DNA from: Galbula dea
Taxonomy: Eukaryota; Chordata; Aves; Piciformes; Galbulidae
DNA length: 64,000 nt
Assembly (NCBI GenBank): GCA_013399015.1
Contig: VWZX01000869.1
Span: 1,115,394 to 1,179,393, forward strand
Direction: 5' to 3'
A program made the translations under genes and the position numbers. The notes below the pieces were generated by a model. The model was not told the origin of the DNA and did not search any database. It saw only the letters and a program-made list of their open reading frames with translations. Shown in pieces: positions 9,889 through 23,010 of the stretch. The number at the start of each line of letters is the position of its first letter. Position 1 is the first letter of the stretch.

Positions 9889-12800
9889 CTTTGTTAAAGC
9901 TGAACTAATTTAATTAACTTATGCAAAGTCTTCCGTTATTCACATCTACATTTTACATGACAAAAACATATGCTATTATCATTAATCCATTCACTTACAT
10001 AGCTTTAGTCAGTGACAGAGATATGTTGATAATAAGCACAAATGCAGACATACTCGAGGTTATTGGAGGCAAGAAGACTGTGTTACCAGTAATTTTTAAC
10101 TAGGTAATCAAGAAAGCTGAAAATTCCTTTAAAAAGCCACTTTAACAATGAATAGAGATCTTAAACACAAGGTATGGTCCATAATCAGGATCATTATTTA
10201 TTTTTCCCTCATTAACCAAATGGAAACTAAAACAATTTACTCTTTCACTCCTTTTCACCAGTAGTGAATATTCTAAAAAGGGAGGAAAGCCTCAAATCAC
10301 CAAGGCCGATGATGCCTTTGCCATGCTGGTAATGGAATAATTGAAGACTGAGACATCTTTACACAAAGGCAGGACTATCTTTGTCTTGGGCTATTAAACT
10401 TCATGGCATGTTTGTCAACTTCCTTAAAAGCTTTAAAAGCACACCCACATCTTCCTTTCCCCTATTTAGTTATATTAATATTAACAAAACAAAACATTTC
10501 AAGTTTTCATATCCTTTCAGAGCCCCACGTTTCAGGTAGCTTGTAGGCAACGTGGCAGATGAAAAAACACAAGACATCCAACAGTGCTATTTAGCACATG
10601 GTTTTCACTCTTTGAACTTTATGACTTCTTTGATTTTCTTTCCTCATTATGGTCACATTCTCCTAAGCTGATATATTCTGCATGCAGTACAGTAATTCTC
10701 CTTTTATATACAACACTGAAAACCTTGGAATTATGCCATTTTCATTTGTGCAAGAGCTGCAGAAGCAGCTGCTGTCTTTAATGTATATTTTCTCTTGGAC
10801 AGTGGAAATTTCTGAAAACAGAGAAAAGTAAAAGACTTCTAGTAAATATTTAACTTCTCTGTAATGATATAAAAAGGTCATACTTGCAGTAATATTGCCT
10901 TTTAGAAAGTCAAATGATGAGGCCCATTACATCTACTTGACAACGTGCATTCTCAAGGAGGCAAGTTCCTAGGCAGGCAAATGAAGTGAGCCTCTATGCT
11001 CTAGCCAGAACCATACTAAATTTTATGGACATAAATAAACTAAAGTTGGAATGAAATAAAATGTTTACTCTAAATGTATTCTTTCCTGGTTTCATCTTTT
11101 TAGGAATTGGCACCTATGGTGAAAAGGGAGGACAGAGAAGGTAATTTCTCAAAAGTCTCTCTGAAACCCACTAGATTGGCAGAGCTTATTTTGCAAGTCA
11201 CCCAAGTAAAGCATTGCTCTGAGTAGATAATGTTGCTGTTACAGATGATGCCTGTCAGAAATTCAGAGACACTGATGGACCTTGCAATGCTGCTTATGCT
11301 GCACTCCTCCTGGAATGCAGAAAGAAAATGCAGGTGACAGCACTATCTTCCAACTGCTAATTTTTGTGAAACCAAAAAGAGATGTCAGTTCAGTTAACTG
11401 TGCAGAAGAGTCTGTCTTCCCTACCCTTCCTGCCCACGAATAACAGAGTAGTTAACAATATTGACATTTAAACCATCATCATCAGGCATCTAAATTAACA
11501 CCTCATAGAGATAAGCAGACAAGTTTACAGCTTTCAAATCCACTATGCTAAAGGCACTTCAGTAGACATCCCTGTATCAGTTACACTTGGTTAATACTTC
11601 CAAGGCACTATAAAAGCTAACAATTATTTTTCTTAATAAAAGCTATGACAGTGAAGAACAGGAAAGCAGCTGAGAAAGTATACTGTAGTATTAGGAACCA
11701 ATATTGCTCAACCAAGTTCAGACTAGCACAAAATCTGGTCCTTCCACCACAGGAAAACTTTTTGTCCCTTTTTATGAGCTCTTCTCTGGGGTTTCTACCA
11801 GTTGTTGCTCTATATGACTACTGAGAAATAGCAACAACTCTAAACAGCACTTTATGCAACAGCTACTCAGTAATCCTCTTCCAGCATCTGCTTCCTCCAT
11901 TGCTTTAGCGGTGAGTACATGCTTGTATGGGCGCTTTTTAAATACACCCTCATATTAATAATTAGAAACAACACATATACTGGATGGCAGCAAATATTGT
12001 GGTCATCAAAACACAAACACTTGAGCAATTCTGAGTAGGTCTGCATGGAAGTGTTTTGCATTCAATCAATCTGCAAATCCAGAGCAAGGTTTGTCAGTGG
12101 AAGCAGCGTTAAGTACATTATAAAGGTATTCTAACAGGGAAATTAATATGAGGGAGCAAGGTATACTAGGCATGGTGGAGCATCAAAGAACAGAGCCAGC
12201 TGAGGTTTCTGCACTCAGCACCATATCACATGATATAAACACAACCTAAAAGACATGAAGGAACAAGGTCTATAGTCCTGAATCTGAGTAATTGAAATCA
12301 AAGACTTTTTCTGGCACTTTCTTTGTTCCTATGGGGGCAACAAGTTTTCCTAGGGACTTTTAATCCACCTGAAATTGCGTACCTAAACCCACCCTGTGAA
12401 GAAAACAGGTTTGCACATTACAGCCAAGTTTTCCAGACCTATGATGGTTTCCTGGCTACAGCGATCCCTTCTCTTCCTCCTGACAGCACAGCCTGTACCA
12501 CAATACTCTAAGGTTTCCGTGGCATTTTAGATTTTAAACTACGCTAGGATAGCTAGCTCATCTTCCCCTCTCTCTCTTAATTAATTCTGACTCTTCACCT
12601 GTTTTCCATTTCATATTCCCAGAAACACAAACTGTAAAAAATTAGCTCTTATTTGCACCTAATAACATTCGCAGTTGAGGAGCTTATATTGGAGTCATAT
12701 TTGCTTGAGAGATACCAAATCCCCTTGAGACTGTCTGCCACAGATATTATCCCTTTTAATTTCCAATTCTTTTTATCACAAACCTTTCTCTACGCTACAG

Positions 12801-14186
12801 GACTGTGGAGATTACACAATAGGTGTTCTAAATAGAAATGCTCCAAGATTCTTAAATCTCCATTCTCCATCTCAAATTGCTACTTAAAGGCCAGTCAAGT
12901 TTGAAGAGTTTTTGTAACAGGGAAGGTCTCGGTGCAACGACTATTTCCAGTTTGAGTTACCTAGCCCTTTAAATGCTGTGTACCATCCACTTATAGGCAT
13001 AATGCTGACTGAGAACTATACTCTGCTCCTATCATTTTTTTATCTGCAGTCTTAAGTGGGGTCATCTCCCTTATCACCAGGGAATCAATGCCAGGTTACT
13101 GTGCTATCAATTTAATTGAGGGGAGGGCTGCTTAAAGCATCTCACATTTCCCATTGAACATAATGGGATTCTGCCTTCTCCTGACCTGTGGTGGTGAAGG
13201 GACCTTCCCCAGGTGAAGGCCTGACCCACAGCACAGCTGCCCCCACTTCAAACCCTGCTGCCCCCAACTCCCAAACACTGGGGGTCTCCGTTAATCCTCC
13301 CTGTCAAAGGCAGCTGGGGAGACAGAGGGTCTTCCAAGATAAACACTGTCTCCCCCACTCAGTCATTTAAATAGCATTTGGTAATTTTTCTAAATTTAAT
13401 GCTCCCTAGGTCATTACAGGCATTTAAGAAAAACTACTAGGGGGGAAAAAAGAAAGGAAAGGGCACCTAGCTTTCTAGAGACAATAAATGTGAATAACTA
13501 GTCATTAGCAGTGGTTTCGTTAGTTTTCTAAATGCCTGGTAGCATGATAAACAGAAGTCTTTCCAAAGGTGTCACTCAGCAATCCTGCTGACTGCCATCC
13601 TCGGTGTAGTTTTGGAAGCAGATTAGGATTTGTCAAGGAGAGAGGAGGACAGAGCTTTCCTACCACTGTCCCTCGCTGGGTGTCAAGGTTGCAGAAATGG
13701 CAGATAAAGCTGCATATTGCTGCAGTATCCTTTGTCGTAGGAGTAGAAATCAGTAAGCGCTTTGAAGAAAAAGTGAGAGCATCAGAACAGGAACAACATG
13801 GGTTTATTACCAGGATTCTCTAGAATATTAGGGGTTTGTGGTCCTTTTTCCTTGCCCCCTCCAACCCCTTTAGTATGTCCAGGTGATATTGGTAAGAAGT
13901 ACAATTGTTTTCAGCATCCTATGCAATGACATATATAGTATATACATATTGCATGAAGAAGATACACCCTCTCACCCAAGATAACAAAAATGTAAGCAAC
14001 TACAGAAAGGACAGCATTCTTATTCTAGCATGGAGACAGGTATTTGCAAAGAAAACACAAAGAGAAAGATCTATACGGTATTTTTGATACCTAATATGGC
14101 TAAAATAACTTCTATCAAGACCAATCTTCTCTCTTCAATGACAAAACACCAGCTAAATTCAAAAAGCACACTTCAAAACATTGCCT
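9889..14186. other. AT-rich non-coding DNA
   Basis: No gene is recognised. A locally GC-richer, CpG-poor patch lies at about 13180-13340. A minus-strand LTR-like polyadenylation context near 13800 was considered and not adopted. Short frames throughout are consistent with chance. Confidence 0.6.
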
Positions 14187-14255
14187 GGTAGCCCCTGAGA
14201 ATTGAACACAGATAATCTTTCTTTCAGGTGCAGCACATTATCTGATCAACACAAC
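14187..14255 (-). pseudogene. Decayed tRNA-like sequence (tRNA-Phe-like)
   Basis: On the minus strand this 69-nt stretch folds partly like a tRNA. The T arm is good: CTGTG, the seven-base loop TTCAATT, then CTCAG, with four of five pairs, giving the B box GTTCAATTC. The acceptor ends (GTTGTGT and GGGCTAC) make three Watson-Crick and two wobble pairs. The middle has CCTGAAAG, placing GAA (phenylalanine) where an anticodon belongs, but the anticodon stem hardly pairs and the D stem keeps two of four pairs. It is therefore not a working gene. It could be a tRNA pseudogene, the head of an old tRNA-derived SINE, or chance. I see no tail that would settle it. Confidence 0.3.
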
Positions 14256-17200
14256 ACATACTGATTTCCATAAGAAATTCTAGCCTCATCATGCAACCTT
14301 CCTGTTAATTTAAAAAAGAAACCCAAAAAACAAAACAGCCCTTGATTTTGAAATAAAGTTGAAAGTATAGTGTCAGAACAAAGTGAAAAAGGTATCATTA
14401 GCCTTCAAATGTGACAAATAAGAAAGACACAAACAAGTGTCAGGATAATTAAAAAGGCATTGTTCACTTTTTAGAAGAAAAAAAATGAATTGCACGAGAA
14501 ATATTAAGCTAACAAAGAAAGAGCAAATATGAGTAGAAAAAATGACAGTTATCTGCAAAATTCATAAATGTGTCTTTTGTATAACTGTAATGATCATATT
14601 TTATGCTGTCATTTTACATTTAATTGCTCACCCTGGTACTTTACTTCATAGAAGCCATCAGTACCCCACAGAGCCAGATGCTGAATTGCAAAAAAACATA
14701 CTGTGACCACAGACTTATAGGAAAGTAACTTTGCTGAGCTGTGGTGTATGACAAGTTAATTTTTGCAATTATACTTTTTCCAAGAATAAATGAAACTGCA
14801 GGTCATTACTATTCTATATCATTAAAAAGAGGCAGAAAATGTTCTTGATCATAAAGGCCTCAAACTCATTTTATCATTACTTTGACATATGAAAGCAACT
14901 TTTCAAGCTGCTTTTTCTCAATGTGACTTAATGAAATAAGCACCACCTCAGCTGAAATATGTAAACATCTTGATACATTAAGAAGCACATAACTAGAGAA
15001 TATTGTTATTATTACACAATGCTAACCCATCACATCTAGCAGGAAAGAAATGTTATATGGGCTATGCTTATTCACAGCTGTTAGCTCTGCTGTATTATAC
15101 TACATGTAAAAGTGTTGAAAAGATATGGTTGCTCAGCTATCGTCCAGACCAAAATTGCCCTTTGTTCATTTATCTTCCTATGACATATTAAATGTTAGAA
15201 ATGTTTTTAAAAAGAATTAAGCATGAGTAATGTCCATCACTGTCAGAATGTCTGTGCAATCAGTGAGCATGAGAGCAGATATCATTACCAAACACCTAAG
15301 GTCTGGTTTCCACATCTGTGCTTATACCATCTGAAGAAAGACTTATCAAGAACTCAAAAGTTTTGTGATTTTTTGAATTTCAAAATATTTACTGTATATG
15401 GAGAACTCAGAACTTTCCAGATCATTCTACATTTTCTGCTTTACTTTCCCATCACCAATACAAACTATAACACTCGAGTGAGGAGAAAAGACTCTACTTT
15501 CTAGATGACAAATATATTTACTGAGACAAAAGAACAAGAGGAAAATGCTCCAAGTATCATTCTATCTCTTTTCAATAAACATCAAGAACCTTTTAAAAAC
15601 TGACTACAGAGCTAACAAAAGACATCAGGTTGACAGCCCAAGAGCTAGAAATCCTCTGAACTGAACATGTGAACACAGTGACCCCCAAGCCAAAAGAACT
15701 CCCAGTTTTTCAGAATCTTCTCTGCCAACCCATCCAATACTTAATAGTATTGAGTGAGTCAAATATATCCTTTTTTAGCACATCCTTTAGTATATCACCT
15801 AAATTAAGGACAATTACTTACTTCAGTTTTCTCTTCTGAGAATGAGAGCACAAACCAGGAGACAGGCAACAGAAGAAACTGCCCAATAAACCCTTTGACT
15901 GAGATTTTCAAATTCCTGGAACTAACCAGAGACAAAAACTCAAGCTGACTTCTTAAAACAGGCTGCATGTAACTTCATACTCTACTCTTGTCCAAGTCCT
16001 AGTGCTCTCCTTCCAAACAAGAACTTTAAATATTCTGAAATTATTTATAAATGTTACAGTTTGAAACTTAGGAACACTTTTCCCTCATTCTCCATTTGAT
16101 CTCCTTGCATAGCAGCCACAGATCCCTGTGCATGAAATACCCTCTATTGATACACAGGTTCTGCAACTGCAGCTTCACAGTGTTTTCAAAAACAAACAGT
16201 GAGCCTCTAAACACACTTGCTATGAAAACAGAACACCACAAACATTGGACACAGCTGGTTTTTTCTCTTACTTGGTATACTAAGACTTTATTGCTTCAAG
16301 GAGCTGTTTTTGTCAAGAAGAAATTGGAATCGCAGAGAAAAAAAAATTATGGTTTAAACTGCATCCCATTGCATACAAGTGTTCTATAGAAATGAAAACT
16401 ATCTGATTAATCCTGTGCAGCTACAAAATAAGAGGAGGCTGTCCATAGGCACACACAGAACCAAACAGCTTTTAAAATCCACAGCACCACAATTTCGATC
16501 TCAATGCACCCTACTTACAAACAAAGCATTGCTAAGGAGATAAAACTTTACTATTGTGAATAAAATAATAATATTAAAATGTAACCAAAGTACTTAGTAA
16601 ATAATATACATCTTGCCCTGGAGTACCAATTATTTTGTTAAAAATTTATATATGCAGAATGGAACTTCTTTTATTAATTTTTTTTTTTGGTGCTCAAGAG
16701 TGGTTTAAAATCTTGCCTATTTACAGGTCAAGGAATAATAATAGAAAACAGGCACTTGGCTGGTTTTAATCTAACAATCTTTATCAGAATTCCTGTTACA
16801 ATCAACTTGAAATATTGCAATTACATATAAAAACCAAAACACAAGAAAACAGAAGTTTGAAGCCAATCTATTTACACACTGATCACCAACAGCTCAGTGC
16901 CTGTATAACCCAACAATAATGAAAGGCAACACAAGTTCCCTTTCTGCTCAGAAGGCAGCATTCAGAAAAATGGCAAGGACCTGAAGCAGTTGTTGTGAGA
17001 TAAGTTACATAAGCAAAGATGTGGTAAAATAATCTCTTCTCTGTGGGCAGATCTATGCAAACTTGTGAGAGTTAGCAGAGCTCAATACAGAGACATGAGA
17101 TTACCTACACAGAATGGTTCAGTCAGGGCTTAACATGTGAAGGACTAAAACCTACCTAGTATCTCCCCCCCTTTCACTGTTAGCTTTCATCAGTATTCAT

Positions 17201-18659
17201 TATTTTCAATGTTAAACTGCTTTTTTTTTTTTCACAATATACATAAATTTTATTATATGCATGACTAGGAAAAATTTTTTTAAAAGCATTATCCTAAGAG
17301 AGATTCCTCAGGTTTTTTTCTAAACCTTTTCCCACTCTCTTTCACCTTCAAACCACAGGCAACATTTTTTGACAACTAATGAGCAAATTTAAAATAAAAC
17401 ACCGTTAAAGCTCCTGTTCACAAAACAATATTAAAACCACCATACTGCAGTTCAATACATGATTAGAAGCAAAGTTAAAGAATTAAAGAATTTGTCTAAA
17501 TATATGCTTTTTATCATGTAAGACAAATCCAAAAAACAGCAGATGCTTCTTAACTGTCAAATATGGATTTTTCATAACTGGTACACAATTTACTGTCACG
17601 GGCCCTTTGGTAATACAAAAGTATTAGTACAGCTATTAACTATTTAATTCTTTAGCTGACACTGTGGTTTAGGAAAGGGATTTAAATAATTTACTTCTAC
17701 ATTCTACTGTTTAAATTTTGCTGCTAAGAATTCATGCAACGAAGTTGTAGAAAAAACACATGATGCTTGTTGATAGTGATATAAGACAGGATTATTATAA
17801 AAACCAATTATATCTTTTCATTCTCTTTTGCTTAATTAAAGCTAGAAGAATCACTATCTTTCTCAGCAGTAATCATGTGGAAGCTGTATAGCACAGATAC
17901 AGTAATTAACTTAACCTTATCACTTAACTCTATTGGGTCATTCGAGTGAGGCACAGTATCAGAGCTCAGAATCAATGCTGTAACGCTAACATCTTCGAGC
18001 AGTTCAGAGATTGAATAATGCCAACTGCAAATGGACAGTCTTTGTTCCTGCTTAGCTATGCTGGATAAATGTTCCTGCTCATAACTTTAATATGGCAGCT
18101 TAACCATTTAATCATTGTACATTAATACATTATCAATATTGTGAACATGTAAGTACAAAATTACTTGTCAAAGTAATCAGATATTACCGATTTTTGTGCA
18201 TAAATACAATACGTGTGGGATTTTGTCTTAATTATATATTTTCATGAAAGAAGATATAGGCCCAAATTTTTTTTGAGAGATTGAAAAGAATGATCATGTC
18301 TCAATGTAAATTTATTTTCCCTTCATCTAAAGCAGATTTTTAAAATTAAAAGCAATGTTCTGTATTTGCTTTGCTAAACTAACCAAGTGTGTAAAGTTTG
18401 GTGCATTTTAGCTATACAGGGGATACTTGGGCATCTGGGGGATTTTCATAACTGAAGACTCATTCTGTATCACAACAAATTAAGCGTAATTAAACACTCT
18501 GTTCAGTGTCTATTGTTAATTGCAGCAGCTAATCTGATGCTTACTTGTTATGTTCTGAACTGTTTCCGAGCACACAGAATTCTCCAGTAAAGACTGATCT
18601 CTTGTAGCCCCAAACTTATTATTTTCATTCTTGAAAATCTTGACAGATTTTAGCTCATT
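14256..18659. other. AT-rich non-coding DNA
   Basis: No gene, RNA or named repeat is recognised. Poly-T runs occur near 16678 and 17221. From about 17950 to 18650 the sequence is non-repetitive and contains several TAATTA/TTAATT-type sites. It leads into the CpG-retaining block and might belong to the same regulatory region. Confidence 0.6.
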
Positions 18660-19300
18660 TATTACTATTGTTAAACGATCAGAAATTCCCTTGCCAAGGC
18701 AGTACTTCGAGGTCCTTCACTTTCACCAAGTCAGACACTAAATCATAGGGGACAATTATCAGCAAATGCTCTCCGACAGGCCCTAAGCCTGCTGAGGTAA
18801 TGCAGCTGACAAACTTTGATGCGCCATGCCCGTGCACATTATGTTCACGTAGTGTGTACATCTGGGCACCCTTTATGGCGATGCAGCAAACAGCCAATCA
18901 TTTATTCCACTCTAATTAGCACACATGTAAATCCTCACCAATCAAGCCACTCACAGGGTTACCGTTGTGGCAGCCATACAGCAAGCTGGCAGGACATGGG
19001 AAGAAAGTACAAGGAGCAACTATTGGGTTTGATTTGAACCTGCCGTCACGCCACGGCAGGTCCCCCCAGTCCTGACTGTAACCAGCTCTCCCCTTCACAA
19101 CCCATCATCGAGCTACACGAGAAAAAGGTCATCGGGCAGACTGCCGACCGGCCAAGATGCTTTGATTCTTTACATGCTTTGGGAGCACACCTGAAGCGAC
19201 ACACATCTCCGATAGCTTACAGCGCAATAGCTGTCGCGGGCAAAAGTCAGACGTAGCTTTAAAGCATGCGGCACAGCATGGAGTACACGGTACCTTAAAG
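18660..19300. promoter_or_regulatory. CpG-retaining non-repetitive block (candidate conserved element)
   Basis: This roughly 640-bp block keeps CpG at close to the expected rate (about 15 counted in 19040-19300 at roughly balanced base composition), while flanking DNA is CpG-depleted. It has no repeat signature. A 72-codon minus-strand frame covers 18679-18897, but I recognise no protein in it and see no clear splice pair. Established knowledge: intergenic sequence that keeps CpG is often unmethylated regulatory DNA or strongly conserved. A conserved enhancer or an exon of an unrecognised gene are both inferences. Confidence 0.35.
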
Positions 19301-21437
19301 AAGCACTGTCCACCTCAATATTTTAGACCCTGTTGTGTTGCCAGAAAACTATCTGCCAGGTGTCAGCATCTCTTTTCTTCCTCGCAAGCTCAGGTGCCTC
19401 TCTGGTAACTCTTTTATTTTGAAATAAATAGCAAACACCTTCAAAAGGACAGATCCAGGTATTCAGAACTACTACTAACACTGGCTTGTATTATGCAACC
19501 CCAAAGAATACTGTGTGCTTTGAAATACATAATGTGGTTAGCTCCCATTTCCCAAAACTGAATCAAGTCAGTATGTAACAGCATGTAACACCCTACAGTG
19601 CTATTCATCACTAAATTACAAAATGCTCTGTTTCAAAATGGCTTTAAAACATACATGCTTATTGTCAATAATATGACACTTAGCTTAATAAAATTATTCC
19701 TCAAAACAGAGATTATTTCTTTTTAGACCAAAAATCTTGTACCTTCATGCTTTCAGCACTTACTGCAACAAAAAAAAAGAAGTAAAACAGTCTTCAGCAG
19801 AAGGATTTAGTTACACTGATTTACATTTTTATTTTTATTGGACTGGAAGAATGGAAAGGCACATTCACTAAATGAATCTTCAAACTTTTTATACTTATCT
19901 ACACTTACGTATAATTATGTGTACTCACTACTTATCTTCATCTGCATTTAAGTGAATAAAGTTATGAATTGATTTGTTATGTTATACAAATTAATGAAGA
20001 AACTAGCTATGAGAAGTTTGGCATCAGTACATTTTTCAGGCAACTTCTCAATAAAGTATCACTAGGAATAATTATTCTTTTAAGATTATATGGACAAACA
20101 GAACAGAAGGACAGAAAGAGAAAAACTGTGGTGGTCTTTCTCCAGATAAACTGGAGTAAAGAAAGCAAGATGAGAAAAATCTGCTCAGGAATTAAGTTAG
20201 AGCTACATTTTTCACAAAGTTTTATAAGCAAAAGAAAATTTCAAATGAGATTATCTTCCCTGCAGTAATACAAAACCAGTACAGTAAGGCAGTAAATACT
20301 ATATGCCTACCAAAAAACAATCAATCAAGCATATTTATCTTGTTAAATACTCAGCTTTCACAAACAGAAGACTATCGGAGGGGGTGGTGAGAGAAACATC
20401 TTTCTCATGTTATGGATGCTTTCACTGTGAATACTGCCTCTCCAGTTAGTCTCCCCTTGCTACAGAGCTACCACCCAGAGAGGAAGCAGGCTGTAGCTCT
20501 CAGCCTGGATATAGGTGGTTTGGCAGGAGAGTCCCTCCTAGGTTAGCAAGAAATTGCTGTCTTTTTGGGCACAAGGAGAGCCCTTTTGAGGGGAAAGGAA
20601 ATCACCTTATGAGTTTTACTGGCTTATGAATGCACTCTTGGGGAGTGATGGTCCTAGCTGAGCTCCAGCAGGCAAGGAAGTTCCTAACTCTGGCCTGGCT
20701 CTCCCAAGGCTGCCCAGCATAGCGGAGCCAACAACCCTATGGACAACATTCAGATGGAGGGCCACCACCTTGTGCTTAAATTGCCCATAACACCAGCTTC
20801 CAAAAATGGGGTAAGGCAAAGGAAGAGTGAAGTAAGGCCCTGTGGTGACCAACAGCTGAGTATCACACTAGCTCCATACAACAAGAAATGTTGGCTGCCA
20901 TCTCCTGTGCTAGCTACCAGATGAAGTCACACCAGAACAAGGTCTGTACTACCCAACACATCCAAGAGGAAGGTGGTAACTATGACATATTCCTCTGAAT
21001 AAAGAGCAAAGAGGAAGGCCACAGCTCCTTGGCAATTCTGTACAGATAAATGAAAAAACACATAATGATCTTACATTCTCTTTTTCAGATGCATCTACAG
21101 AATTTTTTATTTGTCTAATGCAAGAGGGTTTTTTTCTTTTTCTTTGTTATCACAGAGTGAAGGAATATTGCCCATGTACAATGCAATAAAATTTTGAACA
21201 CAAGCTGCTCAAAACTCATTAAGTATCCCCTTTGATCTGTCAATAAATAGAGCAATACATTAAGTAATCTGATCTAATATAAAAAAAATCTTTTGCCTTT
21301 TAATTTTCGTACAGTTCTCCTTCTAGATTAACCTTTATGTGCAGTTACACTTTTCTCTCATTGTGTCATTTAATTGGAAAATTAAAACATCTCAGTGGTT
21401 TCGTTACCTTTATCTCTTCCAGCTACACAGAAACTGT
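19301..21437. other. Non-coding DNA
   Basis: No gene or named repeat is recognised. The part from about 20430 to 20940 is GC-richer but CpG-poor and has short unrelated frames on both strands. The rest is AT-rich. Confidence 0.6.
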
Positions 21438-21561
21438 TTTTAAGAGATGGGTGGATGTTGTGTTGAGGGGAATTGTTTAGCAGTTGATAGGGCTAGGACA
21501 TGATGATCTATGATGTTCAAGGTCTCTTCCAGCTGTAACTGTTCTATGATACTATGATTCT
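21438..21561 (+). mobile_element. CR1 LINE, worn 3'-end fragment
   Basis: The segment reads TTTTTAAGAGATGGGTGGAT, then GTTGTGTTGAGGG, then TGATGATCTATGATG, GTCTCTTCCAGC and a terminal TTCTATGATACTATGATTC. This is the usual order of a CR1 3' end, but with more substitutions than the 6.4 and 23 kb copies, so it is an older insertion. It is about 124 bp, with no coding part left. It is one of three elements with CR1 tails in plus orientation. Confidence 0.75.
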
Positions 21562-23010
21562 AAAAGTTGCATGTCAGGAGTTTTTAACAAGTTTTAAGTA
21601 CAAGATCCACTTGTTTCACTTCATTACATGCTGGTGCATGGTCGTCAGTTCTCTGACAGCGTAATAAGAAAAACAAAACAGTAGTTACATTATCATCATT
21701 GCCAGATCCCCCAAATTTGATAGCCATGCAGGAAAGGCAACTATGGCTCTATGCCAACTGCAAGTCACTCTGACTGCTCCACTGTCAGCAAGCTGGCCAG
21801 CCGACAACAGTAGTTGGATGAATATGATTGCTCTGCAGCCTTTGAAAACCTGACCTTTTGGTCCCATGTAAGTCAGAGAACATTACTCTAGCAGCAAGCA
21901 TGGCTCTAGCAGGGCCACGCGCTTGCAAGAGCATCCCAGCCAACTTAAGGGAGCAGAGAACAGACATAAAAAACCATCCAGAATGGCAGATGATCTTGAG
22001 AACATGAAAAAATTAAATATGTAGACCTCTGTTTTCTTTAGGGGAAAAAAATCCTGAGTGAGAATTCATAAAAATTAAGAAGGGAACCAAGGCAATCACT
22101 GTAGGTGGCTATCTCAGCTCATCTCAAATGCAAAGGCAAAGGAAGCTCACCATAAGCTATAAAAGGCAAAGGCAATCAGGCAAGAAGGGCAAATATGTAG
22201 GAACTCTAATTAATGAACAATAAATGCATAAAGCAAACTGCCAGAAGATGAAATCAAAGGAGGAACATTTTTTTTTTTTTTAACTCTCCCCCCCACCCCC
22301 AGTAAGACAATACACTGGCTTACAATTAATTTTGGGCAATAATTTAACTATGACAATGAGTAGCTTTTAATTTTTTTCCCAGTTTCCAATGGGAAATTGT
22401 AAAGCAACTTGTTAAAACTTTTTTTTTTTAAATTCTTTTTCTCTTTAAACATGCTTTCACCAGCTTAATAGCATAGAAGACTGAGGTACTGTGTGAATTC
22501 CTGCCCAAACTAACGCAGACTACTAGCAGTCACAGCACTGCAACCATAGTGCCCAATGAAGAGATCTTATCTACAGTTACAGGTTCTGCTTGTTTAGATT
22601 AAAGGGAAATCCAGTGTTTTATGATGTCCTGCGAGTAATAAAATTTTGTGATGGTAATGACATTTTGTGTACTAAAATCTACCTGTTATTACCACTAGAC
22701 ACCATTATTACCACTAGACACCACTAGACATTCCTGGAGCGGACGGGAGTATTCTAGCATTCCGCAGAACAACCAGAGCCCATCTATCCAAAATTTTTAA
22801 GTAAATAAATCCAAATAGTACCCAAAATTCCCGTTAGGTAAAAATATCCTAATGTTAATTAAAGTTTTAAAATTCTGCCAAAGAAAATTAATTTATTTGA
22901 AACTATTTGAAATTATTGATTATTGGTTGGAAGACAGACAAAAGCATTTGCATATAGAGCAAAAAAGAAGGTAAGTGGCCCATGCTGATCACCTAGTACA
23001 AAAGAATCTT
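21562..23010. other. AT-rich non-coding DNA with simple repeats
   Basis: No gene is seen. It holds a poly-T plus poly-C stretch (22268-22301), a small tandem duplication (22686-22730) and a single inverted octamer ATTTGCAT at 22946-22953. Confidence 0.65.
22686..22730. repeat. Short tandem repeat, 19-bp unit
   Basis: TTATTACCACTAGACACCA is present twice in direct succession. The motif CCACTAGACA then recurs with a 10-bp offset, giving about two and a half units. It is a local replication-slippage product without known function. Confidence 0.85.

Noticed and set aside
13680..13830. Minus-strand LTR-like polyadenylation context (GGTAATAAACCCATG)
   Set aside because: Only the AATAAA context is suggestive; no LTR ends, target duplication or internal retroviral sequence could be seen.
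22971..22976. Isolated consensus splice donor AAG|GTAAGT
   Set aside because: No acceptor or open exon could be paired with it, and single donor matches are common by chance.
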